A stretch of 61,497 bases of DNA from Verrucomicrobiota bacterium (GCA_013820875.1 JACDHS010000009.1:1-61497), one strand, 5' to 3'; shown: positions 1 to 9,851, counted from the stretch's first letter. Notes: generated by a model not told the origin, from the letters alone. Translations and numbers: made by a program.

Positions 1-60
1 AGGCTCCACAGCTCCCTCGGTTACAAGTCACCTGTGGACTTTGAAAACCAAGTAAACTAA
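1..60 (+). CDS. IS3-family transposase, C-terminal end (partial)
   Basis: Reading frame 1 is open from the window edge to the TAA at 58-60. It encodes 19 residues that include RLHSSLGYKSPVDFE. This is the typical end of the DDE integrase subunit (OrfB) of IS3-family transposases, where the motif (R)xHSxLGYxSPxxFE follows the catalytic core. The catalytic residues lie outside the window, so activity cannot be judged. The call rests on one short but characteristic motif and on the IS-like terminal sequence immediately downstream. Confidence 0.85.
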   Translation, partial: RLHSSLGYKSPVDFENQVN

Positions 61-111
61 ACATTAACAAAGTCACTCACCCCCGGTGTCCGCTAAATCG
101 GGGGAACCTCA
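1..111 (+). mobile_element. Right end of an IS3-type insertion sequence
   Basis: The transposase stop codon is followed by about 50 bases ending near 111 in AACCTCA. Read inward from that end, the strand starts TGAGGTTCCCCCGATTTAGC, a layout typical of IS3 inverted repeats (TGA at the tip). The tip holds a small stem, CCCCCG at 81-86 against CGGGGG at 99-104. The left end and any target duplication are outside the window, so the exact boundary is inferred. Confidence 0.7.
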
Positions 112-193
112 CTTCCACGTTTCCGGAAATTACTTCTGGAATCGCTATTGTGTGCGCACTTTCACGGATCCGCGAACCTGCCGTCAAATTTTC

Positions 194-242
194 CACCCTT
201 CACCCTTCACCCTTCACCCTTCACCCTTCCCTCTTCCCTCTT
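194..242. repeat. Heptanucleotide tandem repeat (CACCCTT)
   Basis: Five head-to-tail copies of CACCCTT begin at 194, 201, 208, 215 and 222. They are followed by two CCCTCTT-like units. The tract lies between the IS end and the gene at 355, in its presumed promoter or leader region. The rest of 112-354 shows no recognisable gene. Confidence 0.9.
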
Positions 243-354
243 CCGGCTCTTCGGACAAAAATTCCCGGGAACCATTTGCCCCCCTTCTGCATCACATCTC
301 TGGTAACATGGTGGATCCCTCCCAGGTTACCGCAGAAATTCGATATTCAGGCAT

Positions 355-3300
355 ATGATTAAACGACTTCTTTTCGCTTCAATGGTTCTCGCGTTAAACC
401 TTTTGTCACTTCAACAAAGTCATGCGACCACCCATTTCGTTGATATTGTGGACTTCGCATTTTCACCAGCCACATTGACCATCCAGGAGGGTGACACTGT
501 CACCTGGACGCAAAAGGACAATGGCATGGTACACACCGCCACCAGCGATACGGCAGTGTGGGATTCTGGCTTTCTCTCGTTTAACCAGATGTATTCCTTC
601 ACATTCAACAACGCTGGCGCATTTAATTATTTTTGCGACCTACACCCTGATATGACCGGGACAATCACGGTGGAAAGCGCCGGTCCGCCACCGCCCTCCG
701 TCAGCATCATCAGTCCAACGCACAACGCGAACTACCCTGCCCCGTCCAACGTAATGATTGAAGCCACTGCGAGTGCCACCGGCGCAACCATCACCAACAT
801 CGAATTCCTTAACGGCACCACTTCCCTCGGCAACATCACCAACACGCCCTACCGAATCATCACCCCATTTGCCGCTGGAACACACAACCTCACCGCGCGC
901 GCTACGGACAGCAATGGCGGCACAGCCACATCCGCAGCGATCACGATTTCCGTGCAAGGTGTCGGAACGCGCATTACCAATGCCTTTGCCGAGCGCATTT
1001 CCAAGTCAGATTTAACGATCGAATTGACCAAAATTGCCGAGGGAATGGTTTCGCCGTTAGGGTTGACCTATCCGAACGACGGTACCGGACGTTTGTTCAT
1101 TTATGACCAGGTGGGATTCATCCATGTCATTGAGAACGGCGTCAAACTGTCCACGCCACTACTGGATGTGCGCTCTCGCCTGGTGCCATTTGGAAATTAC
1201 GATGAACGCGGCTTGCTCGGCGCTGCGACGCATCCGTTGTTCGGAACTCATCCTTACATTTACACCTACACCTCCGAAACGAACGGGGCAGCCGCCGATT
1301 TTCCCAGCGTTCTTACCACCCCTGGTTCCACTAACAACCATCAATCCGTCATTACGGAATGGCGGATTGATGTCGGCAATCCGAATCAGGTCGATCCCGC
1401 GAGCCGGCGCGAAATAATGCGTATTGATCAACCGCAATCGAATCACAACGGCGGCGCGTTGCGCTTTGGCCCGGACGGTTATCTTTATTTCAGCCTGGGC
1501 GACGGGGGTTCCTCGGATGACCAGGCGAACGGTCACAGCCCGGAAGGCAACGGCCAGGATAAAAACAATCTCTACGGCACGGTTGTCCGCATTGACATAG
1601 CCGGGAATTCCTCTGCGAATGGACAATACAGTATTCCGGCAGATAACCCGTTTGTGAATGCGGATGGTTTGGACGAAATCTATGCCTGGGGTTTTCGCAA
1701 TCCCTATACTTTCAGCTTCGACCGGGCGAACGGCGAACTCTACGTCGCGGATGTTGGACAAAATCAAATCGAGGAAGTGAACCGCGTTTTCAAAGGCGGC
1801 AATTATGGCTGGCCGATTAAAGAGGGCGGATTTTTCTTCGATCCAGCCGGGGGCGCCCCAGGGTTTATTACCACTGCACCCGTTCGCTCTGTGCCACACG
1901 ATCTCATTGATCCCATTGCCCAGTATGATCATGACGATGGATTGGCCATCGTGGGAGGTTATGTTTATCGGGGCACAAAAATACCGGGGTTGACCGGCCG
2001 CTATGTCGCAGGCGACTGGGGAACGTTTGCCACGGCTTCGGGTCGCTTATACTTCATGGATCGTTCCGAATTTAAAGAATTCCGCATCGGCTTGAATAAC
2101 CGCACCCTCGGTCGGTGGTTGAAAGGTTTTGGCGAAGATAGCGAAGGCGAACTTTACGTGTTTGGCTCAACCACTCTCGGACCAAACGGCGCCACGGGCG
2201 AGATGTATAAAATTATCCCAGCGCCGCGCGATGTCGTTTGCGGCGTCAGTGTATCAGGCAGTCAGGTGAACCTTGATTGGGCGAGCGGTGTCGGTCCTTT
2301 CGTTGCCCAGACGAAAACAGATCTTTCAGATCCACTCTGGCAGAACGCATCCGCAACAAACGGGAACACTGCGTCTTTTCCAACAACAGGAACACAACAG
2401 TTTTTTCGCGTCAGCGATCTCGCGGGCAATCCGGCGATTCCATTTACGGTTCATCTCACCGGCGATGCCGAGCGCCCAACACCCGTCAGCACGAGCGGAA
2501 CTGGCGCCGGCATTCTCAGCCTCGAAGGGAACACGTTGCATTTCAACGTCTCTTACGCTGGCCTGAGCAGCGCCGCGTCCGCCGCGCACATCCACGGTGC
2601 GGCCACCGTCTCGGAGTTCGCCGGGATTCTGATTGATCTCGGAACCTATAACGGCGGACGTTGGGGAACGGATGGAGTTTTGTTCGGCTCAATTACGTTG
2701 ACCCCGCTGCAAAAAGCGCTGTTCCTCGATGGCAGAACTTACATCAACATTCACACCGCGACTCATCCCGGCGGCGAGATTCGCGGGCAAATCGCTCCGG
2801 TCGTCTTCACCAGCAGTTTGAACGGAGCTTCGGAACGTCCGCAACCGGTCGCCACTCCAGCGACCGGTTCAGCGATTCTTCTCCTTGCCGGCAATCAACT
2901 GAAACTCAACCTGAGCTACCGCGACTTGCTGACTACCGCGAACGCTGCGCACATCCACGGGCCGGCTTCGAGCTCTGAATTCGCCGGTGTGTTGATCAAC
3001 CTTGCCTCAATGCACAATGGTGCGTTCGGCACGAGCGGCTCTTTCTCCGGAACAACGACTCTCACAGCACAACAATTGAGTTGGCTGTTGGAAGGAAAGC
3101 TCTACATCAACGTGCATAGCTCCGGAAATCCTGGTGGCGAAATCCGCGGACAACTTTTCGCCCGCAGCACTGCCGTTCCTTTCACCGTGCCGTTGAACGG
3201 AGAAGCGGAACGTCCCACTCCGATTGTCACCTCCGGAATGGGCAGCGGCAGTTTGTTTCTGGAAGCTAATCGTCTCCACTTCGAACTTGGCTACAGTGAC

Positions 3301-3888
3301 TTGAGCGCGCCAGCTATTGCGGCGCATATTCATGGATTTGCGGATACCAGTGTCGCGGCGGGAATCCAGGTGGATCTCGGCGGATTCAACAACGGAGCCT
3401 TCGGAACCCGTGGCGCATTTTCGGGTCAGGTAACATTGACCGACGAACAACGCGCGCTCCTCGCCCAGGCGAAAACGTATATCAACGTTCACTCCACCCA
3501 ATATCCGGGTGGCGAAATTCGCGGGCAAGTTGCGCCTGCTTTGATGCAAGTGACATTGCTCGGCGCATCCGTTCGCCCAAATGCCGTGCAAGCGGGCGCG
3601 AACGGGTCCGCGCGGTTTCTGCTTTTGGAAAAACAGCTCCATGCGAATGCCAGTTTCACCACTCTCGAAAGCAGTCAAACCACGGCAAATGTATTTGGTC
3701 CTGCCGGAACCGACGAAACGGCTGCATCTTTAGTCTCATTGGGATCGTTCCCAACTTCCGGCGGAATCTCCGCCTCCGTGCTGCTCAATCAGCCTGCATT
3801 CAATGCGATGGTTGATGGGGTCAGTTATTTGAGCCTGCAAACGACGAATCGGCCCAACGGGGAAATGCGGGGACAAATCATTCCCTGA
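355..3888 (+). CDS. Secreted cupredoxin / PQQ-type sugar dehydrogenase / CHRD-repeat fusion
   Basis: An 1177-residue exported protein with a signal peptide (about 1-24). Residues 25-107 form a plastocyanin-like domain with the type-1 copper set His60, Cys94, His97 and Met100. Residues 112-200 look like an Ig-like Big-type domain. Residues 215-620 are a glucose/sorbosone dehydrogenase (GSDH) beta-propeller; its HNGG motif carries the presumed catalytic His364. Residues 695-813, 814-938 and 939-1060 are three CHRD domains, each with an AAHIHG motif and an INxHxxxxPGGEIRGQ motif. Residues 1061-1177 form a fourth, degenerate CHRD that has lost the HIHG motif. By family, GSDH enzymes oxidise sugars with PQQ and could pass electrons to a copper protein; here both are in one chain, which suggests internal electron transfer (inference). 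CHRD domains may bind matrix or cell surface. No strong ribosome binding site is visible. Confidence 0.9.
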   Translation: MIKRLLFASMVLALNLLSLQQSHATTHFVDIVDFAFSPATLTIQEGDTVTWTQKDNGMVHTATSDTAVWDSGFLSFNQMYSFTFNNAGAFNYFCDLHPDMTGTITVESAGPPPPSVSIISPTHNANYPAPSNVMIEATASATGATITNIEFLNGTTSLGNITNTPYRIITPFAAGTHNLTARATDSNGGTATSAAITISVQGVGTRITNAFAERISKSDLTIELTKIAEGMVSPLGLTYPNDGTGRLFIYDQVGFIHVIENGVKLSTPLLDVRSRLVPFGNYDERGLLGAATHPLFGTHPYIYTYTSETNGAAADFPSVLTTPGSTNNHQSVITEWRIDVGNPNQVDPASRREIMRIDQPQSNHNGGALRFGPDGYLYFSLGDGGSSDDQANGHSPEGNGQDKNNLYGTVVRIDIAGNSSANGQYSIPADNPFVNADGLDEIYAWGFRNPYTFSFDRANGELYVADVGQNQIEEVNRVFKGGNYGWPIKEGGFFFDPAGGAPGFITTAPVRSVPHDLIDPIAQYDHDDGLAIVGGYVYRGTKIPGLTGRYVAGDWGTFATASGRLYFMDRSEFKEFRIGLNNRTLGRWLKGFGEDSEGELYVFGSTTLGPNGATGEMYKIIPAPRDVVCGVSVSGSQVNLDWASGVGPFVAQTKTDLSDPLWQNASATNGNTASFPTTGTQQFFRVSDLAGNPAIPFTVHLTGDAERPTPVSTSGTGAGILSLEGNTLHFNVSYAGLSSAASAAHIHGAATVSEFAGILIDLGTYNGGRWGTDGVLFGSITLTPLQKALFLDGRTYINIHTATHPGGEIRGQIAPVVFTSSLNGASERPQPVATPATGSAILLLAGNQLKLNLSYRDLLTTANAAHIHGPASSSEFAGVLINLASMHNGAFGTSGSFSGTTTLTAQQLSWLLEGKLYINVHSSGNPGGEIRGQLFARSTAVPFTVPLNGEAERPTPIVTSGMGSGSLFLEANRLHFELGYSDLSAPAIAAHIHGFADTSVAAGIQVDLGGFNNGAFGTRGAFSGQVTLTDEQRALLAQAKTYINVHSTQYPGGEIRGQVAPALMQVTLLGASVRPNAVQAGANGSARFLLLEKQLHANASFTTLESSQTTANVFGPAGTDETAASLVSLGSFPTSGGISASVLLNQPAFNAMVDGVSYLSLQTTNRPNGEMRGQIIP

Positions 3889-3922
3889 TTGCGTTACGAT
3901 TTCATAATGTATCGTGGAAGAC

Positions 3923-3990
3923 GGGAGGAGGTTATGCTACGAAGAGTGCCATGCAATCCCGTGCTTCTTTCCTCTGCCGATCTCTTCTGA
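3923..3990 (+). promoter_or_regulatory. Strong SD with an 18-codon leader ORF overlapping the sulfatase start
   Basis: A purine-rich GGGAGGAGG tract lies at about 3923-3931. The first ATG after it, at 3934, opens an 18-codon frame that ends at TGA 3988-3990. The sulfatase ATG at 3951 is in another frame and lies some 20 bases past the tract, too far for a usual SD. No in-frame start exists closer to it. The leader ORF therefore may control sulfatase translation, or the tract may be chance. Confidence 0.35.
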
Positions 3991-5717
3991 TCTCGGTTTG
4001 CTGTTGGTTCGGTTTTTCTGTTGCCGCCAGGAGTGCTGCAAAACCGAACGTCATCTTGATCATGACCGATGATCAGGGTTACGGCGATCTGTCGTGTCAC
4101 GGCAATCCGATCCTGAAAACGCCGCACCTCGACCGTTTGCATAAGGAAAGTGTTCGTCTCACTGACTTTCACGGGGCGCCGATGTGTACGCCGACGCGCG
4201 GACAACTCATGACCGGCGTGGATGCCTTACGCAACGGCGCGATGAACGTCAGCAGCGGACGAACGTTCTTGCGTCGCGAGTTTCCGACGATGCCGGAAAT
4301 TTTTGCTGAGAACAAGTATCGCACCGCGCTTTTCGGAAAGTGGCATCTCGGCGATAACTATCCGTACCGTCCGCAGGATCGCGGCTTTCAGGAATCGGTT
4401 TGGTTCCCCTCTTCACACATTCCGTCCGCGCCCGATGTTTGGAACAACGATTATTTCGACGACGTGTATTGGCACAACGGAGTTCGCAAACCTTTCAAAG
4501 GTTATTGCACCGACGTCTTCTTTCGCGAAGCCATGCAGTGGATGCGTTCCCCTGGAGAAAAGCAGGAACCATTTCTCTGTTACCTCTCGTTGAACACTCC
4601 GCATTGGCCCCTGTTCGTGCCCGATCAATATCGCGAACCGTATCGCGATCAAAAACGTCCCGTCGCAAGCTTCTTCGGAATGATTGCGAATATTGACGAG
4701 AACATGGGCAAACTGGAGAAGTTCCTGCGCGAAACCGGGCTCCGCGAAAATACGATCGTCATTTTCATGACCGACAACGGCACCGCTGGAGGCGACACCG
4801 TTTACAACGCCGGGATGCGCGGAAAGAAAATCTCGCTTTACGACGGAGGTCATCGCGTGCCCTTTTTCATTCGCTGGCCCGCTGGAAATCTGCGCGCCGC
4901 CGGTGATGTGGATCTTCTGACCCAAAGCCAGGACATCCTGCCCACACTGCTGGATCTTTGCGAATTGAAGAAACCCCGCGTTGCGAAGTTCGACGGCATC
5001 AGCCTCGCAAAGTTGCTGCGGGGCAAAACGGATACCCTGCCTGAGCGAATGTTGGTCACGCAATTCAGTCGCATGGACAAACCAATGCCGTGGAAAGGCG
5101 ATGCCACAGTCCTCTGGAAAAAATGGCGGCTCGTCTCCGATACGGAACTTTACGACATCGCGTCCGATCCCGGCCAGGAGCGCAATGTAATTGATCAACA
5201 TTTCGGGATCGCCGCTCAAATGCGGAAGCATTACGAACGTTGGTGGGCCGGAGTGCAGCCGAGGGTGAATGAATTCAGCCCAATCCACATTGGTTCAGAG
5301 AAAGAAAATCCAGTGTTGTTGACCCCGTGCGATTGGCAGGATGTTTTCCTCGATCAACAAGCACAAATTCGGCGCACTAAAAAGAACGGCAAATGGAGTC
5401 TGTTCGTCGAACGCGACGGCGAATATGAGTTCTCCTTGCGACGCTGGCCAATTGAAGCAAATGCCGCCATCACCGGCGGAACTGCGGAGTATAAAGCAAC
5501 AGATGGAGTTTACCGCGCTGGCGACGCCCTGCCTGTCGCAACAGCGCGCATCAAGGTCGCCTCTTTCAACGAGAGCAAGCCTGTGAACCGCAGCGAAAAA
5601 GAAAAAACGTTTTTCATTTCATTGAAACGAGGCCGAACCGATCTCCAGACCTGGTTCATGGATGATGCCGGTCAGGAAATCTGCGGAGCTTATTATGTTT
5701 ACGCGCGGAGAAAGTAA
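3951..5717 (+). CDS. Sulfatase (arylsulfatase A type), secreted
   Basis: A 588-residue type-I sulfatase of the alkaline-phosphatase superfamily that hydrolyses sulfate esters. A signal peptide covers about residues 1-29. The metal-binding Asp40-Asp41 sits in NVILIMTDDQGYGDL. The formylglycine motif is CTPTR with Cys79, the residue matured to formylglycine by an anaerobic SME or FGE enzyme not seen in this window. GKWHLG and MTDNGT motifs of the family are present at about 123 and 268. The C-terminal 120 residues after the catalytic fold form a small beta-rich extension. It follows the sugar-dehydrogenase fusion by 62 bases on the same strand, and both may be transcribed together. The likely substrate is a sulfated glycan, but the subfamily cannot be told from sequence alone. 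Confidence 0.93.
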   Translation: MQSRASFLCRSLLISVCCWFGFSVAARSAAKPNVILIMTDDQGYGDLSCHGNPILKTPHLDRLHKESVRLTDFHGAPMCTPTRGQLMTGVDALRNGAMNVSSGRTFLRREFPTMPEIFAENKYRTALFGKWHLGDNYPYRPQDRGFQESVWFPSSHIPSAPDVWNNDYFDDVYWHNGVRKPFKGYCTDVFFREAMQWMRSPGEKQEPFLCYLSLNTPHWPLFVPDQYREPYRDQKRPVASFFGMIANIDENMGKLEKFLRETGLRENTIVIFMTDNGTAGGDTVYNAGMRGKKISLYDGGHRVPFFIRWPAGNLRAAGDVDLLTQSQDILPTLLDLCELKKPRVAKFDGISLAKLLRGKTDTLPERMLVTQFSRMDKPMPWKGDATVLWKKWRLVSDTELYDIASDPGQERNVIDQHFGIAAQMRKHYERWWAGVQPRVNEFSPIHIGSEKENPVLLTPCDWQDVFLDQQAQIRRTKKNGKWSLFVERDGEYEFSLRRWPIEANAAITGGTAEYKATDGVYRAGDALPVATARIKVASFNESKPVNRSEKEKTFFISLKRGRTDLQTWFMDDAGQEICGAYYVYARRK

Positions 5718-5780
5718 ACGAACTGACATAATGGAATGATTCTATGGTTGCAAGAAGCGCGTCTTTCATCATGCAACGAT

Positions 5781-5952
5781 CGGAGCGCGGCGTAACCGCA
5801 AAGCGGTTCGTTTTTTTCTATAGTTCTCGCTTACCTGAAAAATCAGCCGCAGCACTCAATCAAGGCTGCAAACCATAGCTTTCGGACTGCCAATGTTGAT
5901 CACATCGCCGTACGTGCTGCGGCTGATCCTTCGGACACAGCCGCGCTCCGCT
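5781..5952. repeat. Dispersed palindromic element, copy E1
   Basis: The element is bounded by an 11-base inverted pair, CGGAGCGCGGC (5781-5791) and GCCGCGCTCCG (about 5940-5950). Inside is a second, perfect 14-base inverted pair: ATCAGCCGCAGCAC (5842-5855) and GTGCTGCGGCTGAT (5914-5927). The core between them carries the string CATAGCTTTCGGACT. Copies exist at 13084-13236 (same orientation) and 60890-61035 (core inverted). The region 5718-6023 holds only this element and the terminator next to it. Confidence 0.85.
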
Positions 5953-5965
5953 TCTATCCGTGAGA

Positions 5966-5992
5966 CGAAAAAGGGCCGGCTTTCGCCGGCCC
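5966..5992 (-). terminator. Rho-independent terminator of the 6024-9851 gene
   Basis: On the minus strand GGGCCGGC, a GAAA loop and GCCGGCCC (5992-5973) form a perfect 8-bp stem. TTTTTCG follows at once. It lies about 30 bases past the stop of the minus-strand surface-protein gene. Confidence 0.9.
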
Positions 5993-6023
5993 TGTTGCAA
6001 TGTCCAAGTTGAGGCAATGCCAA

Positions 6024-9000
6024 TTAAGGCAGTGTGATCCGATAGAACCGCTGGTCAGGCATCGGGCCGGGATCGGCGAATGAACCCAGACCATCGCCAT
6101 CGGTTTGAACAACAATCAGGGTCTGCCAGTTGATCGGGTTCAAGCTATCGGTGTATTGGATGGTATAACTGGTGTTTGCAATGCCAGAGAACGTTCCAGC
6201 GCCAGCTCCTGTGAGGGTAAAATTCTCCATTCCCGGAATGAAGTGAAGCACGAGATCCTGATCATTGTTATCCAGGGCTAGGGTAAAACTACCGGCCACT
6301 GAGTTGCTGAACGCGGTTTTAACAAAGTTGAAGGCCGCAGGATCAAACCCGAAGATGCCACCAGTCGTGGTCAGAATAGTCCAGCTTTGGATGGCACTGT
6401 TGTCGAAGTTGGCGGCGTATCCAACGATCGATCCTTCCAATGAGACGATGTCGATGTTGAATTTGCTTCCAGAAGTCGCCGTGATGTCCAGTGCGCCCTG
6501 GACGGAGATCGTGTCCCAGCCGAATCCTGCGCCGCCAATGGCATCGTTCATCTCCCAACGGTAACGTCCTGCCCCGTTCCAGGTTTGGTTGCCAGTGGTC
6601 AATGTGCCGACTGCGTTGGCTCCTGGAGAGATCGTTCCATTAACGGTGACGCTGTCGTAGATCACTCCGGTGCCCCGAAGCGTTCCGGCGGCGGCGACTG
6701 TTACGGGGCTGGCTGTCAAAGCTCCGTTTACCTGGAGTGCTCCCGCGTTGACGGTGGTGTTTCCGTTGTAGGAATTGTCCGATCCAGACAAGGTCAAAAC
6801 TCCAGTGCTGGTTTTTGTCAGACCGCGTCCCGAAACTCCGAGGCTCAGGTTTCCAGTGAATTCAATCGGATTGGCGCTGCTGGCTGAAACGGTGAAGTTT
6901 GTGTTCACAGTCACGTTGTTTGCGATGGCATTTGCCCCGGTCAAGTTCGCGACCGAACTGATGGTGACTGAAGCAGAGGCCGCAACATCAGTAGGATCGC
7001 CAATGGTCAACGTTCCGGTGCCGAGCGCGTTCCGGTGCCTGAGGGCAAGGGTGCGGCTAAAAACGCTAACGCCTCCAGAGAAGGTGTTGTCGCCGGAGAG
7101 TGTCACGGTGCCGCTGCCGCCGTGGGTGCGGGTGAGTCTCGAAGCGGAGTCTGCTCCACTGATCACGCCGCTCAGTTCCAGGCTGCTTGAAGTGCCTCCG
7201 AAAAGGGCGGGATCTGCGTTAGCCGCCAGGGAAACGTTATTGGAAATATTAATCCCGCTCACTGTGGCGGCGAGAGCGATAGCAGTGCTATTAACAGTGA
7301 TCACGCCTGTGCCAGCGGCGTTGTTGTGGTTGAAATTGACGCGTCCGCCGCGAATTTCGAGTCCGCCAGAGAAACTGTTGTTGCCGCTGAGGGTCGCAGA
7401 CCGGGATGTGGTGGTTCCGTTTTTGATGACCTTACCGTTGCCAGAAATGTTGCCGGAGATCACCTGCGTGCCGGTGGCACTGTTGGTAAGCAGCAGTTCC
7501 ACGGAGCCAAAATCGCCCTGGCCAAGGATGATCGGCGCGGAGGAGTTCGCGCTGGTGTGGGTCAGACGAACCTGGAAAATACCCGCGCCACTGGCCGCGG
7601 TATTGGTCACAGTCAATGCGCCGCCATTGGTGCTTGTGATCGTCGCGGCGCCAAAGATTACCGAACGATTTCCGCCCGTTGGATTTCCAGCGAGAATGGA
7701 GTCGGCGGATACCATGACCGGGTTGGCAAATATTTGAGCGACCGACTGGCTGCCCCGGAAGAGAGTCCCGCCATTAAACTGCAATACTCCGGTGCCGTTT
7801 CCGAAGGTGGTGCTGTCGTTCGCGCTGAGCGTGCCTGCTGTCAGAATCGTGCTGCCGGTGTAGGAGCTCGCAGAATTGATCGCTTGGGTTCCGGTTGTGG
7901 CAATTTCCAAATCGCCTGCGCCCGCAATGCCGCCGGTGTAAGTCCCACCCGCGCCACCGATGGTCAATTTTTCGTTAAGAACGACAGTACTTGCGCCACC
8001 CGCCAGGGCACCGATGGTTTCGGCTTCATCGACGCTGAGAACCCCGCCTGTGCCCAATGTCACAGTCACGTCATCCGGAATGGCTTCTCCACCAAGCACG
8101 GCGAGGGTACCGCCGCTGATGTTGATGCCGCCGCTCAAAGTGTTCGTGCCTGAGAGGGTCAAAGTGCCTGCTCCTGTTTTGATCAAGTCTCCCGATCCGG
8201 AAACAATTCCGCTGATGCTGACCGGCGCAACGATATCCACAGTCTGTGGGCTGTTGAGAACGACCGGAATGGCGATTGTCTGAAGGTAGGCCGATTCATT
8301 GCCAAGTGTTCCACTGAGTGTGAGACTGTTGCCCGGTGAAGCAGTCAAGTTGAACGCGCCAGCGCTGCCGCCGAACAGGAAGCCAGATACATCATAAGAT
8401 GCATTCATCACCGGGTTCATCCGCGTGGTTCCAGCAAACACGGCAGTGTCCCCGAAAGTCTCCAAGGCTGTCCCCCCCCAGTTGGCTGCGGTGGACCAGT
8501 TGTCGTCAGAACCGCCGCCCGTCCATGCTTTGGACGGGGCCATGGTCAACGTCGCCGATGCGAAGGCCGTTCCATTATTGGCATCCGTTGCGGTGACCTC
8601 GTAATTGCCGGCATCTGCACCAGTCAAATTGTGGACGGTGAGTGAAGCGCTGCTTGTACCGGAGTATTTGGAGCTATCGCTCAGCGGTGAACCATCCTTT
8701 GTCCAGGCATACGTCAATGCGCTGCCGCCGAACACGGAGGCAAAGACTACGTCCTGGCCAGAAACCTTTGTTTGTGACTCCGGCGCCGTGATCAGAAATG
8801 CGTTGATATCAAACGCGTGAAGCCCGGCTCCAGCGATTGGAATAAACGTGTAAAGCCTGCCGTCGGTTCCCCACGTCGTACCGCCAGCCGTCCCTGCATC
8901 GGCTGCCGTGGCATTCATGTGAACCCGGCTCAACTCCACCGGACTGGCCACCCCGCCGGTGGTCGAAAAAATCATATTGGTGTAATCAAACGCGGAACTC

Positions 9001-9851
9001 GCTTGAAGGGTGCAGGTGATCGCACCCAGCAATCCGGTTTTCGGGTCATAATCGTGGCTGGTAATACCGTTAGCCTTGAAGGACCATTCACCACCCATGG
9101 GGGTTTTGTTGCCGGCGACCGTCAAGCTGATCGGACTGGTTGCGGTCGGGTCGAAGTTATAAAGCTGTCCGCCGCTGCCGCGGGATTTGGCAACAACGCG
9201 AAACCTGTTTGCAAAACCGGGAGCATTGTAGTCAATGAACGTTCCGGCGGGAGTCATTACCTGGGCATCCCCAGTGAGTTGCTTAAAGGTCCAGATTTCT
9301 CCGCTGTAAACCGCCAAAAACGATGTGGTGGCATTACCCGCAATGAGCAGGTTTGTCGTGGTGGCAGAAGTAAATACCTTCAACCCCGCCCCAAAACGGT
9401 CGGTGGTTGCTCCGGGCAATGTTCCCAAAGAAGTCACCAACTCCGGCACGGCATCTTCATTCTTCCATCGGTAAATTTTCAGAGGCGTGGCGCTCTGGGC
9501 ACCGGTCACGTAGTTACAGGCAAAAATGGTTCCATCCTTTGTGACTGCAACGCCGGACAATACAAAGGTCCCTACGCTGACGTCGGTGTTATCAAGGTTA
9601 CTTCCAGCCGAAGTTCCATCCAGACTGCTTTGCCGCAAAATATTGCCTGTGGTCTGCGCCACCAGGATATTCCCGGTGACCGGGTTATAGGCGATGCCGC
9701 GATACCCCGCAGTGATGTCTGTATTTTGCCATTTAGGCGTGAGCACCTGCGCATTGGCATCGAGAGCTGTCGCCCCAATACCGATCGATGCGACCAGTGC
9801 GATTTGTTTCAACCCAAGACTTAAGCTGGGAGAGAACTTTCGGATGTTCAT
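6024..9851 (-). CDS. Autotransporter-type beta-strand-repeat surface protein
   Basis: A 1275-residue secreted protein with an Ala-rich signal peptide ending near residue 34 (DANA-Q). Residues about 35-355 form a beta-propeller-like region resembling DUF4623, with the motif YRGIAYNPVTGN. Residues about 356-440 are an Ig-like domain (DAGNYEV). Residues about 445-1165 hold many autotransporter-associated beta-strand repeats (GAGTLTLSG and variants), which by family form a long right-handed beta-helix. The last 70 residues (1205-1275) are the short domain seen at the end of many verrucomicrobial exported proteins, ending in QRFYRITLP. No outer-membrane beta-barrel is seen, so how it is anchored is unknown. 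It has its own terminator. It may serve in adhesion or substrate binding (inference). Confidence 0.88.
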   Translation of the reverse strand: MNIRKFSPSLSLGLKQIALVASIGIGATALDANAQVLTPKWQNTDITAGYRGIAYNPVTGNILVAQTTGNILRQSSLDGTSAGSNLDNTDVSVGTFVLSGVAVTKDGTIFACNYVTGAQSATPLKIYRWKNEDAVPELVTSLGTLPGATTDRFGAGLKVFTSATTTNLLIAGNATTSFLAVYSGEIWTFKQLTGDAQVMTPAGTFIDYNAPGFANRFRVVAKSRGSGGQLYNFDPTATSPISLTVAGNKTPMGGEWSFKANGITSHDYDPKTGLLGAITCTLQASSAFDYTNMIFSTTGGVASPVELSRVHMNATAADAGTAGGTTWGTDGRLYTFIPIAGAGLHAFDINAFLITAPESQTKVSGQDVVFASVFGGSALTYAWTKDGSPLSDSSKYSGTSSASLTVHNLTGADAGNYEVTATDANNGTAFASATLTMAPSKAWTGGGSDDNWSTAANWGGTALETFGDTAVFAGTTRMNPVMNASYDVSGFLFGGSAGAFNLTASPGNSLTLSGTLGNESAYLQTIAIPVVLNSPQTVDIVAPVSISGIVSGSGDLIKTGAGTLTLSGTNTLSGGINISGGTLAVLGGEAIPDDVTVTLGTGGVLSVDEAETIGALAGGASTVVLNEKLTIGGAGGTYTGGIAGAGDLEIATTGTQAINSASSYTGSTILTAGTLSANDSTTFGNGTGVLQFNGGTLFRGSQSVAQIFANPVMVSADSILAGNPTGGNRSVIFGAATITSTNGGALTVTNTAASGAGIFQVRLTHTSANSSAPIILGQGDFGSVELLLTNSATGTQVISGNISGNGKVIKNGTTTSRSATLSGNNSFSGGLEIRGGRVNFNHNNAAGTGVITVNSTAIALAATVSGINISNNVSLAANADPALFGGTSSSLELSGVISGADSASRLTRTHGGSGTVTLSGDNTFSGGVSVFSRTLALRHRNALGTGTLTIGDPTDVAASASVTISSVANLTGANAIANNVTVNTNFTVSASSANPIEFTGNLSLGVSGRGLTKTSTGVLTLSGSDNSYNGNTTVNAGALQVNGALTASPVTVAAAGTLRGTGVIYDSVTVNGTISPGANAVGTLTTGNQTWNGAGRYRWEMNDAIGGAGFGWDTISVQGALDITATSGSKFNIDIVSLEGSIVGYAANFDNSAIQSWTILTTTGGIFGFDPAAFNFVKTAFSNSVAGSFTLALDNNDQDLVLHFIPGMENFTLTGAGAGTFSGIANTSYTIQYTDSLNPINWQTLIVVQTDGDGLGSFADPGPMPDQRFYRITLP

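Noticed and set aside
6775-8153. Long plus-strand frames opposite the beta-repeat surface protein
   Set aside because: They mirror the repetitive coding sequence on the minus strand and have no domain or start signal.
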